A stretch of 54,013 nucleotides of DNA from Arcobacteraceae bacterium. Lineage in GTDB: Bacteria; Campylobacterota; Campylobacteria; Campylobacterales; Arcobacteraceae. How positions within the stretch are numbered: the stretch's first letter is position 1; every line of letters begins with the position of its first letter. The stretch is from the NCBI GenBank assembly GCA_023138835.1, contig JAGLOP010000015.1, forward strand, positions 1 to 54,013. The letters are read 5' to 3'. Under the pieces are notes generated by a model that was not told the origin of the DNA, made no database searches, and saw nothing but the letters and a program-made list of their open reading frames with translations. Of the stretch, positions 31,919 to 46,900 are shown piece after piece. Position numbers and translations under genes: made by a program.

Positions 31919-34900
31919 TTATGGTGTAAATCTAAATATTAAAGTTGTTTCCCCTAATATATTATTAGTACCATTTGCACCATATTGTGTCTCAAATGTT
32001 GTTGTATTTACAGATGTATCTCCCCCATCTAGTATTGGCATCTCACTATCAAGAGCATATATTTTGATTTGGTAGGTATGTTCCGCTGGTGGCCATGGTC
32101 CTACATATTGATCTGCAGGTACTCCATTTCCTTGAGCTGTTCGTTGATTTATATCACCATCAGCATTTAAATATCCAGCACTCCAACCCTCATCCAATGA
32201 AGTTGTAGCTGCAGGGATATTAAATACATTCCAATGTATCCAACCATTTCCTTGCCCTGCTGAAATATCATCCATAATAATTGCATAGCTTACTGTTCCA
32301 CTTGGTGCAGCTCCCCAGTTAAGATGTGGAGATGTATTAGTTCTATTTAACCATTCTACAACTTGTCCACCTGAATTATCAAAAGCATATTTACTATCCA
32401 ATGTTGCATTATTTTCTACGCTATCACTAAGAAGTGTAAAGCCATTAACTACTGTTAAATTAATATCTTTGGTTGTCTCATTTCCTGCTTTATCTTTTAC
32501 ATTTGCAGTTAAACTTATAGTATCATCAAATCCATAAATCTCAATCTCTGATAATACCAAATATTTAGTATCTGAATCTTTTATATATATTGAAGCAACT
32601 TCACTATATATACCTGTCATATCTAATGTAAAGCTATCTTTAGTAGTAATTTTCAATCCTAATCCATTTGCTACTAATTGAGTTGTAGCTAAACTTGAAA
32701 TATCTATCTCATTGGTTCTAGCTGCATCAGAGTACATTCTTAAAGTACTGTTAAGATAACTATTACTAGTATGCGCGTCAGTGCCTTTATAAATTTTAAC
32801 TGTATGTAGTCGTTTTGGAGTATTAATAGTTAATTTAAATTCTTTAGGATTTGAATTAGTTGCAAATCCAGTTTTATCTTCTTTTTCGCCATCAAATAAT
32901 TTTATCCCTCTCCAGACATCAGTAGTAATACTAGCCCCAGTAACGATAACATCACTATATGTTAATTTTGAACCTTTTAAGAATGAAAAGAAATTAATAT
33001 TTTGTTTTTTCCAGTTACTCCCAATAATTGTTGCAGTTCCAAGACTATTATTTCCAACACTTAAATTTACATTTTGTCCATCTTCAGCTGTAGTAGTTCC
33101 ACTTAAAGTTAAATTTTTAGCTTCATTACTAATAATCATTTGATTATTAGTATGTGATGTAAATTCTAAGGTTGGTGGTGTTATATCATATTGGATAGTT
33201 ACACTAACAGGATTATCATTTTTATTGCCAGCTTGATCTTCTATAACATTTGATGCAAGGAATATAACTATATTACCATCTTTTGTATTAGCACCAATTT
33301 CGAAGCTAATAGTAAATAATTGATTATCATCATCACTCACATGTCCAGTCATCTTTACATCATTATCAGCACTTATATAATTAGAATCTAGATTTTGTAT
33401 TAGCTCATTTGCTTTAACTGTGATATTAAACTTACCATTAACTACAGTTGGATACTGAGTGATAATAAAAGTTGGTTTTACTCCATCTACCTTATGAGAT
33501 GAATCATCGTTTAATTCTGTATCATAATATGTAATATTTGCACTTACTCCATCACTTTTAACTGTAGTGGTATTTAATGTAATATCACTTTTTGGTACAC
33601 TAATACCATCATTATCTAGATCACCTTCTTGAACTTTATAGGTAAATATTATATTTGAACCATTAGATGAATTAAGATAAGCATACTTCCCAATTCCACC
33701 TACATTAATGATGATATACGGTTTATTATTAATATCTACATTAGCTACTGTTATATTTTTCGAAAATTCTACAGTGATATTTATATCGTTACCTATACCA
33801 TAATATACTCCTCCACTAGATGGTGTTGATGTGATATTCAGGCTTTTGATCCCTGCTATAGTTGTTGATACTTGATGTGAAACTGCATTATTAATAGCTG
33901 AAAAAGATAGATCATCTTCACTTGGTTTATTACCAAGAATATCTTCAATAGCACCTTTAATGCTATTAGCTACCACACTTATACCATTTATATCATTATC
34001 ATTATCTTGTACTATATAGCTAAATCTAACTACTTTACCTGCTACATCTTTTAAAGTTGCAATTCTAATAGTGTTTCCAACTTTTATTGAGATATTCGTA
34101 TCTTTTAAAACTGTTACATTTTCATTAAATAGAGCTGTTATAATTATCTCATCACCAAATTGGTATATATTATCTGTACCAACATTTGAAGTGATGGCTA
34201 TATTTTGTAAAGATGGAAGTTTTGTATCAACTTCATAGTTTACACTTGTATAACCTGAACCATTTTTACCAAGAATATCTTCCCAATTTTGTCCAACTGC
34301 AATCTTATTTGTATTGTCATATTGAATATTATTAATTGGAGTTAATATTGTAGTTAAAGTTTTATTATCATCACTCCAAATAAAGTTACCAAGAGTTGCA
34401 TTTGGTGTAGTTATATCCTCTGTTGTAAAAGTAGAAGTATTAATCTCTCTATTAAAACTAAATATTACATTAGCTGTTTCCCCTGCAGATAAAGTTGTAT
34501 CAATTATATTTATATCTGTGATTTTAAGATTATCTATTACTGTTAAATCAATATCTTTAATTATCTCATTTCCTGCTTCATCTTTTGCAGTTGCAGTTAA
34601 AGTTGTGTTTCCTTGTATCGTTGTATAAGGTATAGTTTTAAACTCTTTACCACTATCTGTTTCTCCATAAGGGGTGCTTCCATCGTATAGACTAACCCAA
34701 TTAATATTATCATTTGATACTTTTATATGAGTTTTATTGTATCTTCTTCCATCATAATATCTCCATACTTTAATCGATTTTAGTTCATGTAAGCTGCCTA
34801 AATCAAGCAATACATATTTATACCCACCGCCCATTTCTGCATAAGAACTTTTGTATTTTTTAGAACCATCAGTAATTCTTGAACTATCACTTATAGAAAA

Positions 34901-37900
34901 AGGTTGATCATCAATAACTGTATATCCTTGTACTGTTTTACCTCTTGCTACATTTGTATTGTTTGTATCATATATTTCTATCTCTACTATATGAGTACCA
35001 GCATTCATATTTGAACCATCACCGTAAAATCTTACATATCTGTAGTATTTATCTTTAAGTGCAATTCCACTTTTACTCCAAGTACCATCACTTTGAACTG
35101 TAGTAGTTCCAAGACTATTAGTTCCAACACTCAAGTCAACTTTTGCTCCTGCTTCACTTGTCCCACTTAAAGTTAAGTTAGCAGCTTCATTTCTATCAAT
35201 CATTTGATTATTAGTATGTGAAGTGATAGCTAAGGTTGGTGGTGTTGTATCAACCACACTTGGAGCTGGGATAGTTACACTTAAACTTCTAGCATCTACA
35301 TTTGAAATACTATTAAGACCACTATAATTTAATAATAACTCTTTATTGTTCTCATCTAAAATAATACCGCCATTAAGAGATAATGCATTAGCTACTGCTT
35401 GGATACCATCTTCATCATAATCTCCACCTACAACTGTATATACAAATGTCAGTATTTTTTTATCATCACTTATAGAACTATATGTGGTTTTTTTAATAGT
35501 TGACCCTATTTGTAAATCAAGAGTAGGTATCCCTAAGACCACTACAGGTACTGAGATATTAATATCTATCGTGATATTTTCATTTTCGCTATAAGTATTA
35601 CCACTATTTGGAGTTGATGTAAAAGAGATACTTGTTATCTTTGGTTGTTGTATAGTATCTACTTTATGATTTATATCATCATATATAGCTGAAAAAGATA
35701 GCTCTGCACTATTATTCAAATTATCTTTAATATCTCCACTTAAAGTGTTAGCTACTACGCTTATACCATTTGCATCATTATCCCCATCTTGAACTATATA
35801 GTTAAAGATAAGTTTATTTGAATTTGAACTATTTATATCTAACTCTTTTTCAACTCCACCTATATTTATCTTTATTTTAGCATCTGTTAAAATAATGTTT
35901 TCATCAAAGAGAGCTGTTATAATTATCTCATCACCAAGTTGATACATTTTATCTATACCAGCATCTGAAGTGATAGCTATATTTTGTAAAACTGGACTTT
36001 TTGTATCAACTTTATAGTTTACACTTGTATAACCTGAACCATTTTTACCAAGAATATCTTCCCAATTTTGTCCAACTGCAATCTTATTAGTATTGTCATA
36101 TTGAATATTATTAATTGGAGTTAATGTTGTAGTTAAAGTTTTATTAGAGTCGCTCCATACAAAGTTATTTATAGTAGCATTTGGTGTAGTTAAATCTTCA
36201 ACTGTAAAAGTAGAAGTATTAATCTCTCTATTAAAACTAAATATTACATTAGCTGTTTCCCCTGCAGATAAAGTTGTATCAGTTATATTTATATCTGTGA
36301 TTTTAAGATTATCTACTACTGTTAAATCAATATCTTTAATTATCTCATTTCCTGCTTCATCTTTTACATTTACAGTTAAAGTTGTATTTCCTTGTATCAT
36401 TGTATAAGGTATATTTGGAAACTTTCCACCTGTACTCCATTCTCCATAAGGAGTGCTTCCATCATATAGACTAACCCAATTAATATTATCATTTGATACT
36501 TTTATATGAGTTTTATTATATTTTCTTCCATCAAAATATCTCCATACTTTAATCGATTTTAGTTCATGTAAGCTGCCTAAATCAAGCAATACATATTTAT
36601 ACCCACCACCAATGTCTGCATAATAATCCATGCCTTTAACACCATCAGTAATTCTTGAACTATTCTTTATACTAATAGATGTATTATCGCTAACTGTATA
36701 TCCTTTTACTGCTTTACCTTTTGCTACATTTACATTTTTTGTATCATATACTTCTATCTCTACTAAATGAGTACCAGCATTCATATTTGAACCATCACCG
36801 TAAAATCTTACATATCTGTAGTATTTATCTTTAAGTGCAATTCCACTTTTATTCCAAGTACCATCTGCAACAAGAGCTGTTCCTAGTATTGAATCTCTCA
36901 TTTTAATCGTTACATTTTGACCATTTGCATCACTTGTCCCACTTAAAGTTAAGTTAGCAGCTTCATTTCTAGTAATAACTTGATTAGAGATAGGAGAAGT
37001 TATATTAAGAGTTGGAGCTGTATGATCTACGACTACAATTTCTGTAGTATCTCCTATAGTTATACTTAAATCCCCTTGGAAATTTGGAGTTGGACTAATC
37101 TTGATATTATAATCTCTATTATTTGCACTGCTAACTGAACTTACACTACCATTTGTTACAGCTATACCACTAGTAGTAGTTAAATTTACATCTTTATTTA
37201 AAGTAGCTGTGATATCAAAATCACCATTCACCGCACTTGGAGCTGTGATAACTGCACTTAAACTTTTAGCATCTACATTTGAAGTACTATTAATACCACT
37301 ATAATTTAATAATAACTCTTTATTGTTCTCATCCAAAATAGCACCGCCATTAAGAGATAATGCATTAGGTTTACTACGATATATTTCCAACTCAGTTATA
37401 CTAAAATATCCATTTATTAATTTTGTAGCAATTATCTTTTTAATAGATAATCCATTTAGATTAAGGTCATAATACCAATCTTTATCATAACTAGTTTTTG
37501 TGATAGTTTTAACTATTCGATCATTAGCATCATAAAAATCCCATTTAACATTTTTTGTATAGTGTCTATTTCCACTACTATTACCACCATATACTCGCAT
37601 ATGGTCTAACAGTGTTGCCTCTTTAAATATAGTTGTAAATGATTTACCAACCCCTGTTCCGAAATCTGTAGTATGAGAGGAATTGTATGTAGTATCTCCA
37701 TCAAAAATATGTCTAATATCAGCATAACCACTACTAGTAAGAGAAGCCGCAGTTCCAGTATAAGTTTCAACAATATTTTTATTTATATTGGCTACATTTA
37801 CACCAATCAATAGATTAGTGTTAGATACTGCTTGGATACCATCTTCATCATAATCTCCACTTATAACTGTATAGCTAAAGTTTAGAGTTTTTTTATCACT

Positions 37901-40900
37901 ACTACTATTAACATAACTAGCTTTTACTATCTCTTCTCCTATTTTAATACTTAATTCAGGAGTTCCTATAACTACTACAGAAGCTGAAGTATTTAGCGCT
38001 AGGATGATATTTTCATCTTCACTATAAGTATTATCACTATTTGGAGTTGATGTAAAAGAGATACTTGTTATCTTTGGTTGTGCAGTATCTACTTTATGAT
38101 TTACATTATCATATAAAATTACAAAAGCTAAATCTAAAGCTGAAACACTATTGTTAAAAGTATCTTTAATATCTCCACTTAAAGAGTTAGCTACTACGCT
38201 TATACCATTTGTATCATTATCCCCATTTTGTACTATATAGTTAAAGATAAGTTTATTTGAATTTGAACTATTTATATTTAACTCTTTTATCTCTCCACCT
38301 ATATTTATCTTTATTTTGGCATCTGTTGAAATAATATTTTCATCAAAGAGAGCTGTTATAATTATCTCATCTCCAAGTTGATACATTTTATCTATACCAG
38401 CATCTGAAGTGATAGCTATATTTTGGAATATAGGAATTATCGTGTCTATTTTATAATTAGGACTTGTGAAGTTACTTTTTGTAAATACACCATTTTGATT
38501 TTTCCAATCTTTGCCTACTACCATATTATTAGTTAAGTCTTTTGTATCGATATTAGGGGTTAAGGTTGCAGTTAAAGTTTTATTAGAGTTGCTCCAAATA
38601 AAATCACTAAGAGTTGCATTTGGTGTAGTTATATCCTCTGCTGTAAAACTAGAAGTATTAACTTTATTATCAAATGTAACTACCACTGTTGCATTATCAT
38701 CTTTATTTATAGTTGTATCGCTTATATTTATATTTGTTATTTTAGGCTCTGTTTTTAAAGTTAAATTAAGTGATTTAGTTATTTCATTTCCAACTTTATC
38801 TTTTACATTTGCACTTAGATTTATCTTATCAACAGATTTACCAAATACTTCAAATTCTGGAACAAAAGTCAGAGAGGAGAGTCTTAAATCAACTCTATTA
38901 AACTTAATCGCAGAGTTTGGCCATTTATTGAATGAAGCAAGCCATGATGTGGAAATGCCACTTCTATAAACTTCCTTATCAAAGAGATAAAATCTAACTT
39001 CTATTCCAGCACTATAACTCTTATTTTGCGGTCTAATATATAGATTAAAGTGACCATTTGAATAGATATCTTTAAAATCATATCTATAAACTTTATTATG
39101 AGAAATTATCCTTTCGCTTTTGTTACCATTCGCTAAGAAAGCACTATTTCCACCACTTGCTCTTACAAAGTTACTATTATTTGCAATACCATCTACCCTT
39201 AAAAGATTTGTCCATGTATTAGTTATTTTTCTTGGCGCAGTTATTCCTAAATCTATATTTTCTTTTTTCCAACTTCCATCATTTTGAACTATTGAAGTTC
39301 CTAAGTTTTTATTTTCATATTTAAGTGCAACCTTTGCTCCTATCTCGTCACTAGTTCCAGCTATTGTTAAATTTAATAATCTTACTATATATTGATTTTT
39401 ACTATGTGATGTAAATTTTAATGTTGGTGCTGTTTTATCTACTATAACATCTATATGAGAACTTAAATTCTTATTTCCAATTTTAGTTCCAACTGAATTT
39501 GCTTTTATAGATACAGATACAGTTTTAGTTTTAGTTCCAATACCCTTTGTATCTATGGTAAGAATATATTTTTTATTATTAACTTTAGTTAATGATAATA
39601 TAGTCGCATTTTTGATCTCAAAATCTAATAAATCTAAACCTCCTATATCTTTAGTAAACTCTAAAGATATATCAAAATCATTTTTTACAATTGATTTTGG
39701 AGTACTAAATATTGGAACTATTGATGATGTATCTTTAAAGATATTTTGACTTTTAGTTAGAGTTCCAACTCGGGCAGCTATTGAGATATTTCCATCAGCT
39801 AAAGATGAGATATCAATATTATCTACACTCCAAATATTATTTGTAACTGTAGTAGATTTAGTAATAGTTCCTATCTGTAGAGTTAAGGTTGCGCCATCTG
39901 AAATATATTTTGTTTTTCCAGATACCCTAATACTATACTGTTCAAATTGATTGATAATATTATCAGCCATTATATTTGAATCTATAAAAAGTTGAGCAGA
40001 TTTATCTTTACTTGTATCTATTTTAAGTGTTGTGGTTTCAAAATTACTATTTCCTACCTCATCACTCATAATAACTTTTACATCATAAGTATCATCTTCA
40101 AAATAGCTATTTACACCAAGAGTTAAACTCCAAGTGCCATCATTTAAGACTGTTGTACTCTTTTTGATACCATTAAACTCTACTAAAATTGCAGCCCCTA
40201 TTTTTCCAGAACCTGTGATATTTATATCATCATTAAGACTAAGTAAAGCAGCTATAGGATTGATAGTTGGCTTTGGTATAGGTTTAGTATTTACTTTTTG
40301 AATATATTCTAGATATAAATTTCCTATACCATTGGTATCACTTACTGTGTCTGCTTCTATTACTAAAGTTAAATCTCCTTCAAAATCTTCTGGTGGAGTT
40401 ACAGTTAAGCTATAGCTATCACCACTTCCACTAAAGTTTGATTTTATAGCATTTGAAGATACCTGTATATCACCTATATCAAAGGTACTACTAGGTGATG
40501 TTAATTTAAAGGTATATTTAATCTCTTTATTTGTAACCTTATCTTTATCATCTGTAATATTTATCATCATTGACTTAGTTGCCACTTTATAGTTTTTACT
40601 AGTTGCCTGTGAAGCATTAAATCCAGCTTTATTTGTCCAGCTATTTTTTAAAGTGATTACATTTGTTGTATCATTTATATTTATATTTGGCGTAAAACTT
40701 ATATATTTTTTATAATCATTATTTGGGTCAGTTTCCAAAGTACCTAAAGTTCCATTTGGTGCAATAATATCATCTTTTCCAAAGCTGTTTAAATCTGTAT
40801 TTGGACTTAAAGTTATAGAGATATTTATATCTTCCCCAAATTTTACAACAGTTTTATCTAAACTAATTTTTGCAGTTGCTTTTATAGATGGTATTAAATT

Positions 40901-43900
40901 CCTGCTAACTTCGCTTGAAGAGGTTCCATATTTATTTGTAGCATAAAATTTTACTTTTGTATTATCTTCTATAAATGGATTTAGCCAATCATGGTTTCGT
41001 ATATTTGAACCATGTCCTCTATAATCTTTTATAGTATCCCAAGTGATTTTATCGTTTGATACTTGTAAAATAATATTTCTAGCCTCGATCCAACCAGTAT
41101 CCAATGAAACTGATGAGATAAGATACTCATTAAACAAATCTAAATCAAGATAATACTTTCCTGCCGGAAGAGGCTCCATACCTTTTCCATAAGTAATATC
41201 AGTACCTCTTATTCCATTGATAACACCCGTTGGAGAATAATTATCCCCTAACGAGTCTGTATCTATATATGTGCTATTAACTTTTTTAAACAATTTAACC
41301 ATCTTATTAACCTCTAGCTTCTTACCTTGTGGATCTAAAACTAAAAATTCTGTAAGATTTATAACACCGGACGATCTATTAAAATATGCTCTTACATATC
41401 TATACTTTTTAGAAAAATAAGCTCTAGGAATTGTGGCATTAAATTTACCATTTTTAACCTCAAATTCTCCAACTATCATATCATCTACTTTTGCAGTTAT
41501 TTTTTGTCCATCTTCTATATCTGAAACACCTGTTATAAGCACTCCATCATTAACTAACTGTTTTGTATTATTAGCAGGTGTTTTTATAGAAATAGTTGGT
41601 TTATTTGTACTAAAAGAGATAACTTTTTCAATCAGTAGGTTTGTATTTCTTGCTCTATCAAGTATTGCCTCTGGTTGTATTTTAAATTCTATATCTCCAT
41701 CATAGCTATTTGGTGCATCTATTTGTACAGTTATAGTTTTTTTATCTTGACTTAAACTTATATTTAAGATAATTCCTCTATTTATACTAAATTTTGATTT
41801 ATTTGATATAGAGATAGGTTCATTTGTCTTTATAGTTATATTAAAATTATCATTTATATTATTTGGTGCTGCAATATCAAGAGTTGGAGCAGTTGTATCA
41901 ACTAAAATATTCTTATCTTTAAATAAGGTATTAAACTCTTGTATTACTTCAAGACCAATCATATTATTTAATGTTGCACCATTTAACACAAGTGAATTTT
42001 TTAATATGCTCACTCCACTATTTTCTGTATCTGTATCTTGAACTATGTAGTTAAAATATAGTTTATCATCTCTTGTTTTATCATATAAAGCTTTTACAAC
42101 TTTATCTCCAAGTTTCAAATCAATAGTTGGTTTTTTTGTACCTAATGCTACTGTGATATTTTCATTAAACTCCAAAATAGCAGTTATAGTATCTTGTGTT
42201 TTATAATAAATACTTGGATTTATTTTAAAATAGATATCTTTTATAACAGATTTAGCAGTACTTACTTTATGTGCCAAATTGTCAGCTACTGCCTCACTTA
42301 TTGAAACTGTAGAGCCACTAAAAGAGCTAGTAGTAATAGCATTAACAGGTATACTTATACCATTGGTATCTCTATCATTTAAGCCAACAGTATAAGTAAA
42401 GAAAATTGTATCACTACCATCTCCATTTTTATAAATAGCTTCTTTTATCACACCGTCTAAGATAAATTTTAATTTAATATTATTTGTATCAATTATGTTA
42501 ATCAAATCAGTAAACTTTACTTTAAAGATTATCTCATCATCTGTTGTATAAGTTTGATCATTACCTGGGTTTGAACTAATATCTATAGAGGTAATTGAAG
42601 TTAACGAACTATCTATAATAATATTGTTATTTAAAACCACTTCGCTATAGTTAATATTTGCCTCATTTGATGATATTAATTTTATATAACCACCATTTAG
42701 ACTAATACTTCCTTGTGGGATACTTATACCCTTTTTATAGATATCTCCTTCTTGAATTTTATATATAAAATTTAATACTTTTGAGTTATTACCATCTTTA
42801 AAAGTAGCCATTTTTTCAACAATTGTACCATCAAGCTTATGTAAAGCTATTATTATATTTGGAGTTTTATCTACTATTACATCTTGGTCAAAAACAACCC
42901 TAACATTAATCTCTTCATTTTTTACAAAAGGTATACTACCATCAATATGAGGTATCATAAAAATATTATTAATTTTACCTCTTATAGTATCTATGTTAAA
43001 AGAGGCACTATTTGTATCACTTGAAGGATGATTATTAAAAAGGTCTGTAAAATTTTGTCCAACAATTATTTTTACAGCATCTACTTTAATCTCAGAATTT
43101 GGAGTAAATATTACACTTTTTTCAGTATCGCTTATATCAATAAAATCACTTAAGGTACCATTTGTAGTATTTATATCATCTATATCAAAATCTTTTACTG
43201 CCTCATTGAAGTTTATAGTAGCTTTTAGCTTTTGATTTGCCAATATTTTTGTTTTATTTAACTCTATATTTAAAGTTGGGGCTACGATATCCATCTTTAC
43301 AATTTGATCTTTTCTAGCTTCATTTCCTAAAGTATCTTTGATAGTTGCACTTATATATGCTTTTTCAACAGGAATTGCTGAAATTTCAACTTCACCAAAC
43401 CAAGGAGTTGATTTTTTGAATACAATTACAACTTCATCAAATACTATATTTGCTCCTATCCAATAAGATTTATACGATACCCCTTTGTAATATTCTTCTT
43501 TTCCTTTAAAAGTTAGTTGTTTTACAACTTTGCCACCATTTTTAAAAATAATTAAAGAGCCATTTAATGTTGTCCAAAATGCTGTAGCATCTCCTGCATC
43601 TTTATGCCAAATATCAAATATAGCTCTTTTATATTTATCATCAAATTTAAAGAATAAACTCTTGTCTAATGCATTGTTAATCTTAAATAAATCAGATTTT
43701 GATTTTTTTCCATCTATTAAATCATCCATACTCTTATCATCAGGCCATATAAGTCCAGGTGAACTTGAAATCTTAACTAACCCATTACTTTTAAGTGCAA
43801 TATTACTTCTTTCAAGTAAATTAACCTTTTTACTCCAAGTTCCATCAGCTTGTACCTTTACATCAAAAATACCATTTACTTTTACTTTTTGTCCAGCTTC

Positions 43901-46900
43901 AGCATCTGTCGTACCTGATATATTCATATTTTGCATCTCTTTTAAGGTATAAATCTTATCTACTATTGGATTTGTAATGTTAAGTGTAGTTGTTTTATCA
44001 AATATAATAGTTACATTTTGCTCTTTATTTGTTAACCCGCTTCTATCTGTAAATGTTCCCTCTTTTAAAGTTACTTTTATCTCTCCATCACTTGCATTTA
44101 AAGTACTAATATCTAAAGTTGCACTTTTAAGTCCAGTGATCTTTGAGTCACTTAAAGTTGAGACACCGGGAACTTCAATTTTACTCTCATCTACACTGTC
44201 TAAATCTTTTGAACTAGTTACAGTTATTGAGAAATCTTTATTTACTTTTTGAGGGGCATTAATTACAAGAGTTGGTCTAATACCGTCAATTTTTGTATTA
44301 TTACTTTTATTAAAATGCTCTAAAGTTACATCTTTGCCATTTATGGTACTTTTTAAAGTTGTACCACTTTCTAAAAATAAAGAATTTGTCAAGAGGTCAA
44401 AACCACTATTTGAGCTATCATTTTCTTGAATAATATAAATAAATACCAAAGAGTTATTATCACTTAGGCTTTGGCTATATGTCATGATTATATCTTTTGA
44501 CCCAAGTTTTGCTTTTAGAGAGATATCTCCATTTAAGATAATAGATGAGTTAAAAGTTAAGACTGCTTTTAGAGTATCTCCTATAATTGCTGTATTATTT
44601 AAACCAGATATTGTTGTAGTTAAATTTATATCTTTTATATAAGGGGCAAATGAATTTACTTTTTGGTCAGCTATATTTGATATCTCAGCATTACTTAAAA
44701 AAACTGTTTGATTAGAGTTTGTGATATTGGCATTTGTACCTAAACTAATAGTGTCTTTTGGTATAGAGATACCATCTAAATCAAGAGAATTATCTTCAAC
44801 TGTATATACGAAATTTATAGTATCACTATTGTTTCCATCTTTATATAAAGCCTCAACTATATCCTCACCTATTACTAACTTTAAAGTTGGAGTATTTGTG
44901 ACAATTACACTTTGGGTAAATTTCACTGCTAAAGTTATATTTTCAGCTTTTGTATAAGTTGAAGATGCAGTTGGAGTTGAGATAATAGTTATAGAATCGA
45001 TACCAGCTTTAGTTGTATCTACTTTATGGTTAGCATTGGCACCTATTGCCTCAAAAGCATTATTAGTATTTAAAAGGGTTGCTTTATCTTTTATCATACT
45101 ATTAGAGTCTAACTTTATATTAGCATTTATTGAGATACCATTTTGTGCACTATCGCCATTTTTTATCATATATTCAAAATATAATACCTTTGTACCACTT
45201 CCACTTATATATTTTGCCTTTTTAACTGTACCATCTAGGTTGATATTTAAGTAAGGAGTTCCTGTAACTTCTACAGCTTTACTAAAAATAACTCTTATTT
45301 TTAAATTCTCCCCTATATGATATGGCTCAATTAAAGCTAGATGTGAAGCAAAACTGACTGAGTTTACTTCTGTATATTTTGTAATAACTTTATAGTTCGT
45401 ACTTGTATATCCACTACCATCAAAACCATTAATATCTTTCCAATTAACGCCTATTTCAATTGTATTTGTTATATCTTCTACATCTTGCATTGGTGTTAAG
45501 GTTACAGTTAATGTTTTATTATTATTACTCCATATAAGATCATCTACAGTTGTATTTGTTGCATTTATATCTTCTGATGTAAATGTAGTCGTATCAACGC
45601 TATTATTGAAATTAACTGTAACTTGTGTAGTTGCTCCTGATATCAAAGTATCGTTATCTATATTTACAGAAACTATTTGTGGGTTTTCTTTAATATTTAA
45701 ATTTAAAGTTATAGAGTTTTCAGTCCCTAATTCATTTTTTACATTTGCAGTTAAAGTTGTGTTTCCTTGTATTATTGTATCAGGTATAGTTGTAAACTCT
45801 TTACCACTATCTGTTTCTACATAAGGGGTGCTTCCATCGTATAGACTAACCCAATTAATATTATCATTTGATACTTTTATATGAGTTTTATTGTATCTTC
45901 TTCCATCATAATAATATCTCCATACTTTAATCGATTTTAGTTCATGTAAGCTGCCTAAATCAAGCAATACATATTTATACCCACTCATGCCTGCATACCC
46001 AAAAGTTCCTCTTTCTCCATCAGTAATTTCTGAACTATTACTTATAGAAAAAGGTTGATTATCAATAACTGTATATCCTTGTACTGCTTTACCTCTTGCT
46101 ACATTTACATTGTTTGTATCATATACTTCTATCTCTACTATATGAGTACCAGCATTCTTATTTGAACCATCACCGTAAAATCTTACATATCTGTAGTATT
46201 TATTTCTTAAATCAATACCACTTTTACTCCAAGTACCATTTGCTGCAAGGGCTGTTCCTATTATTGAATCTCCTGATTTTATAATTACATTTTGGTTATT
46301 TGCATCACTACTAACGGTACCATTTAGTTCTAAATTTAGTGCTTCAGTATTATTGATATATTGATTATTGGTGTGGGAAGTTATATTGATAGTTGGAGGT
46401 CTTGAGTTAAAAGCTCTTTTAAATAACTCTTGTACTTTATTTCCATTTCCTGAGATACTTTTTACAACATTAGCTTTTAATGAGATACTTAAATTACCTT
46501 GCTTATTTTTTCGTGGTTTAAAGGTAAAAGTATAAATTTTAGTTGAACTATTAAAAATATATGATATTAAATCTACATTTTTTAATATAAAATTATTTTT
46601 TATATTATTTGTATTTTTCATTAGTGTTACAAGCATATTAAACTTAAAACTAATTTCAAATTCACTTCCACCAATTAAGTCTGCTTGAGGTTTAACAAGT
46701 CCAGATATTGTAGGACTAGATGTATCTTTTAATATTTTATCATTTAAAGTTAAAGTTGTTATGTTATTGTTTTCATCAGTAGCAGTAACCACTAAAACAA
46801 CTGCACTAGAAGACAATGAACTTATGTCAATATTTGTAGCTTTCCAACTACCATCTGCATTAACTGTTGCATTTGCTTTAATATCTCCTATAGTTAATGA

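Noticed and set aside
38511..38969. Plus-strand frames within the giant gene
   Set aside because: All are antisense shadows of a continuous 18-kb frame.
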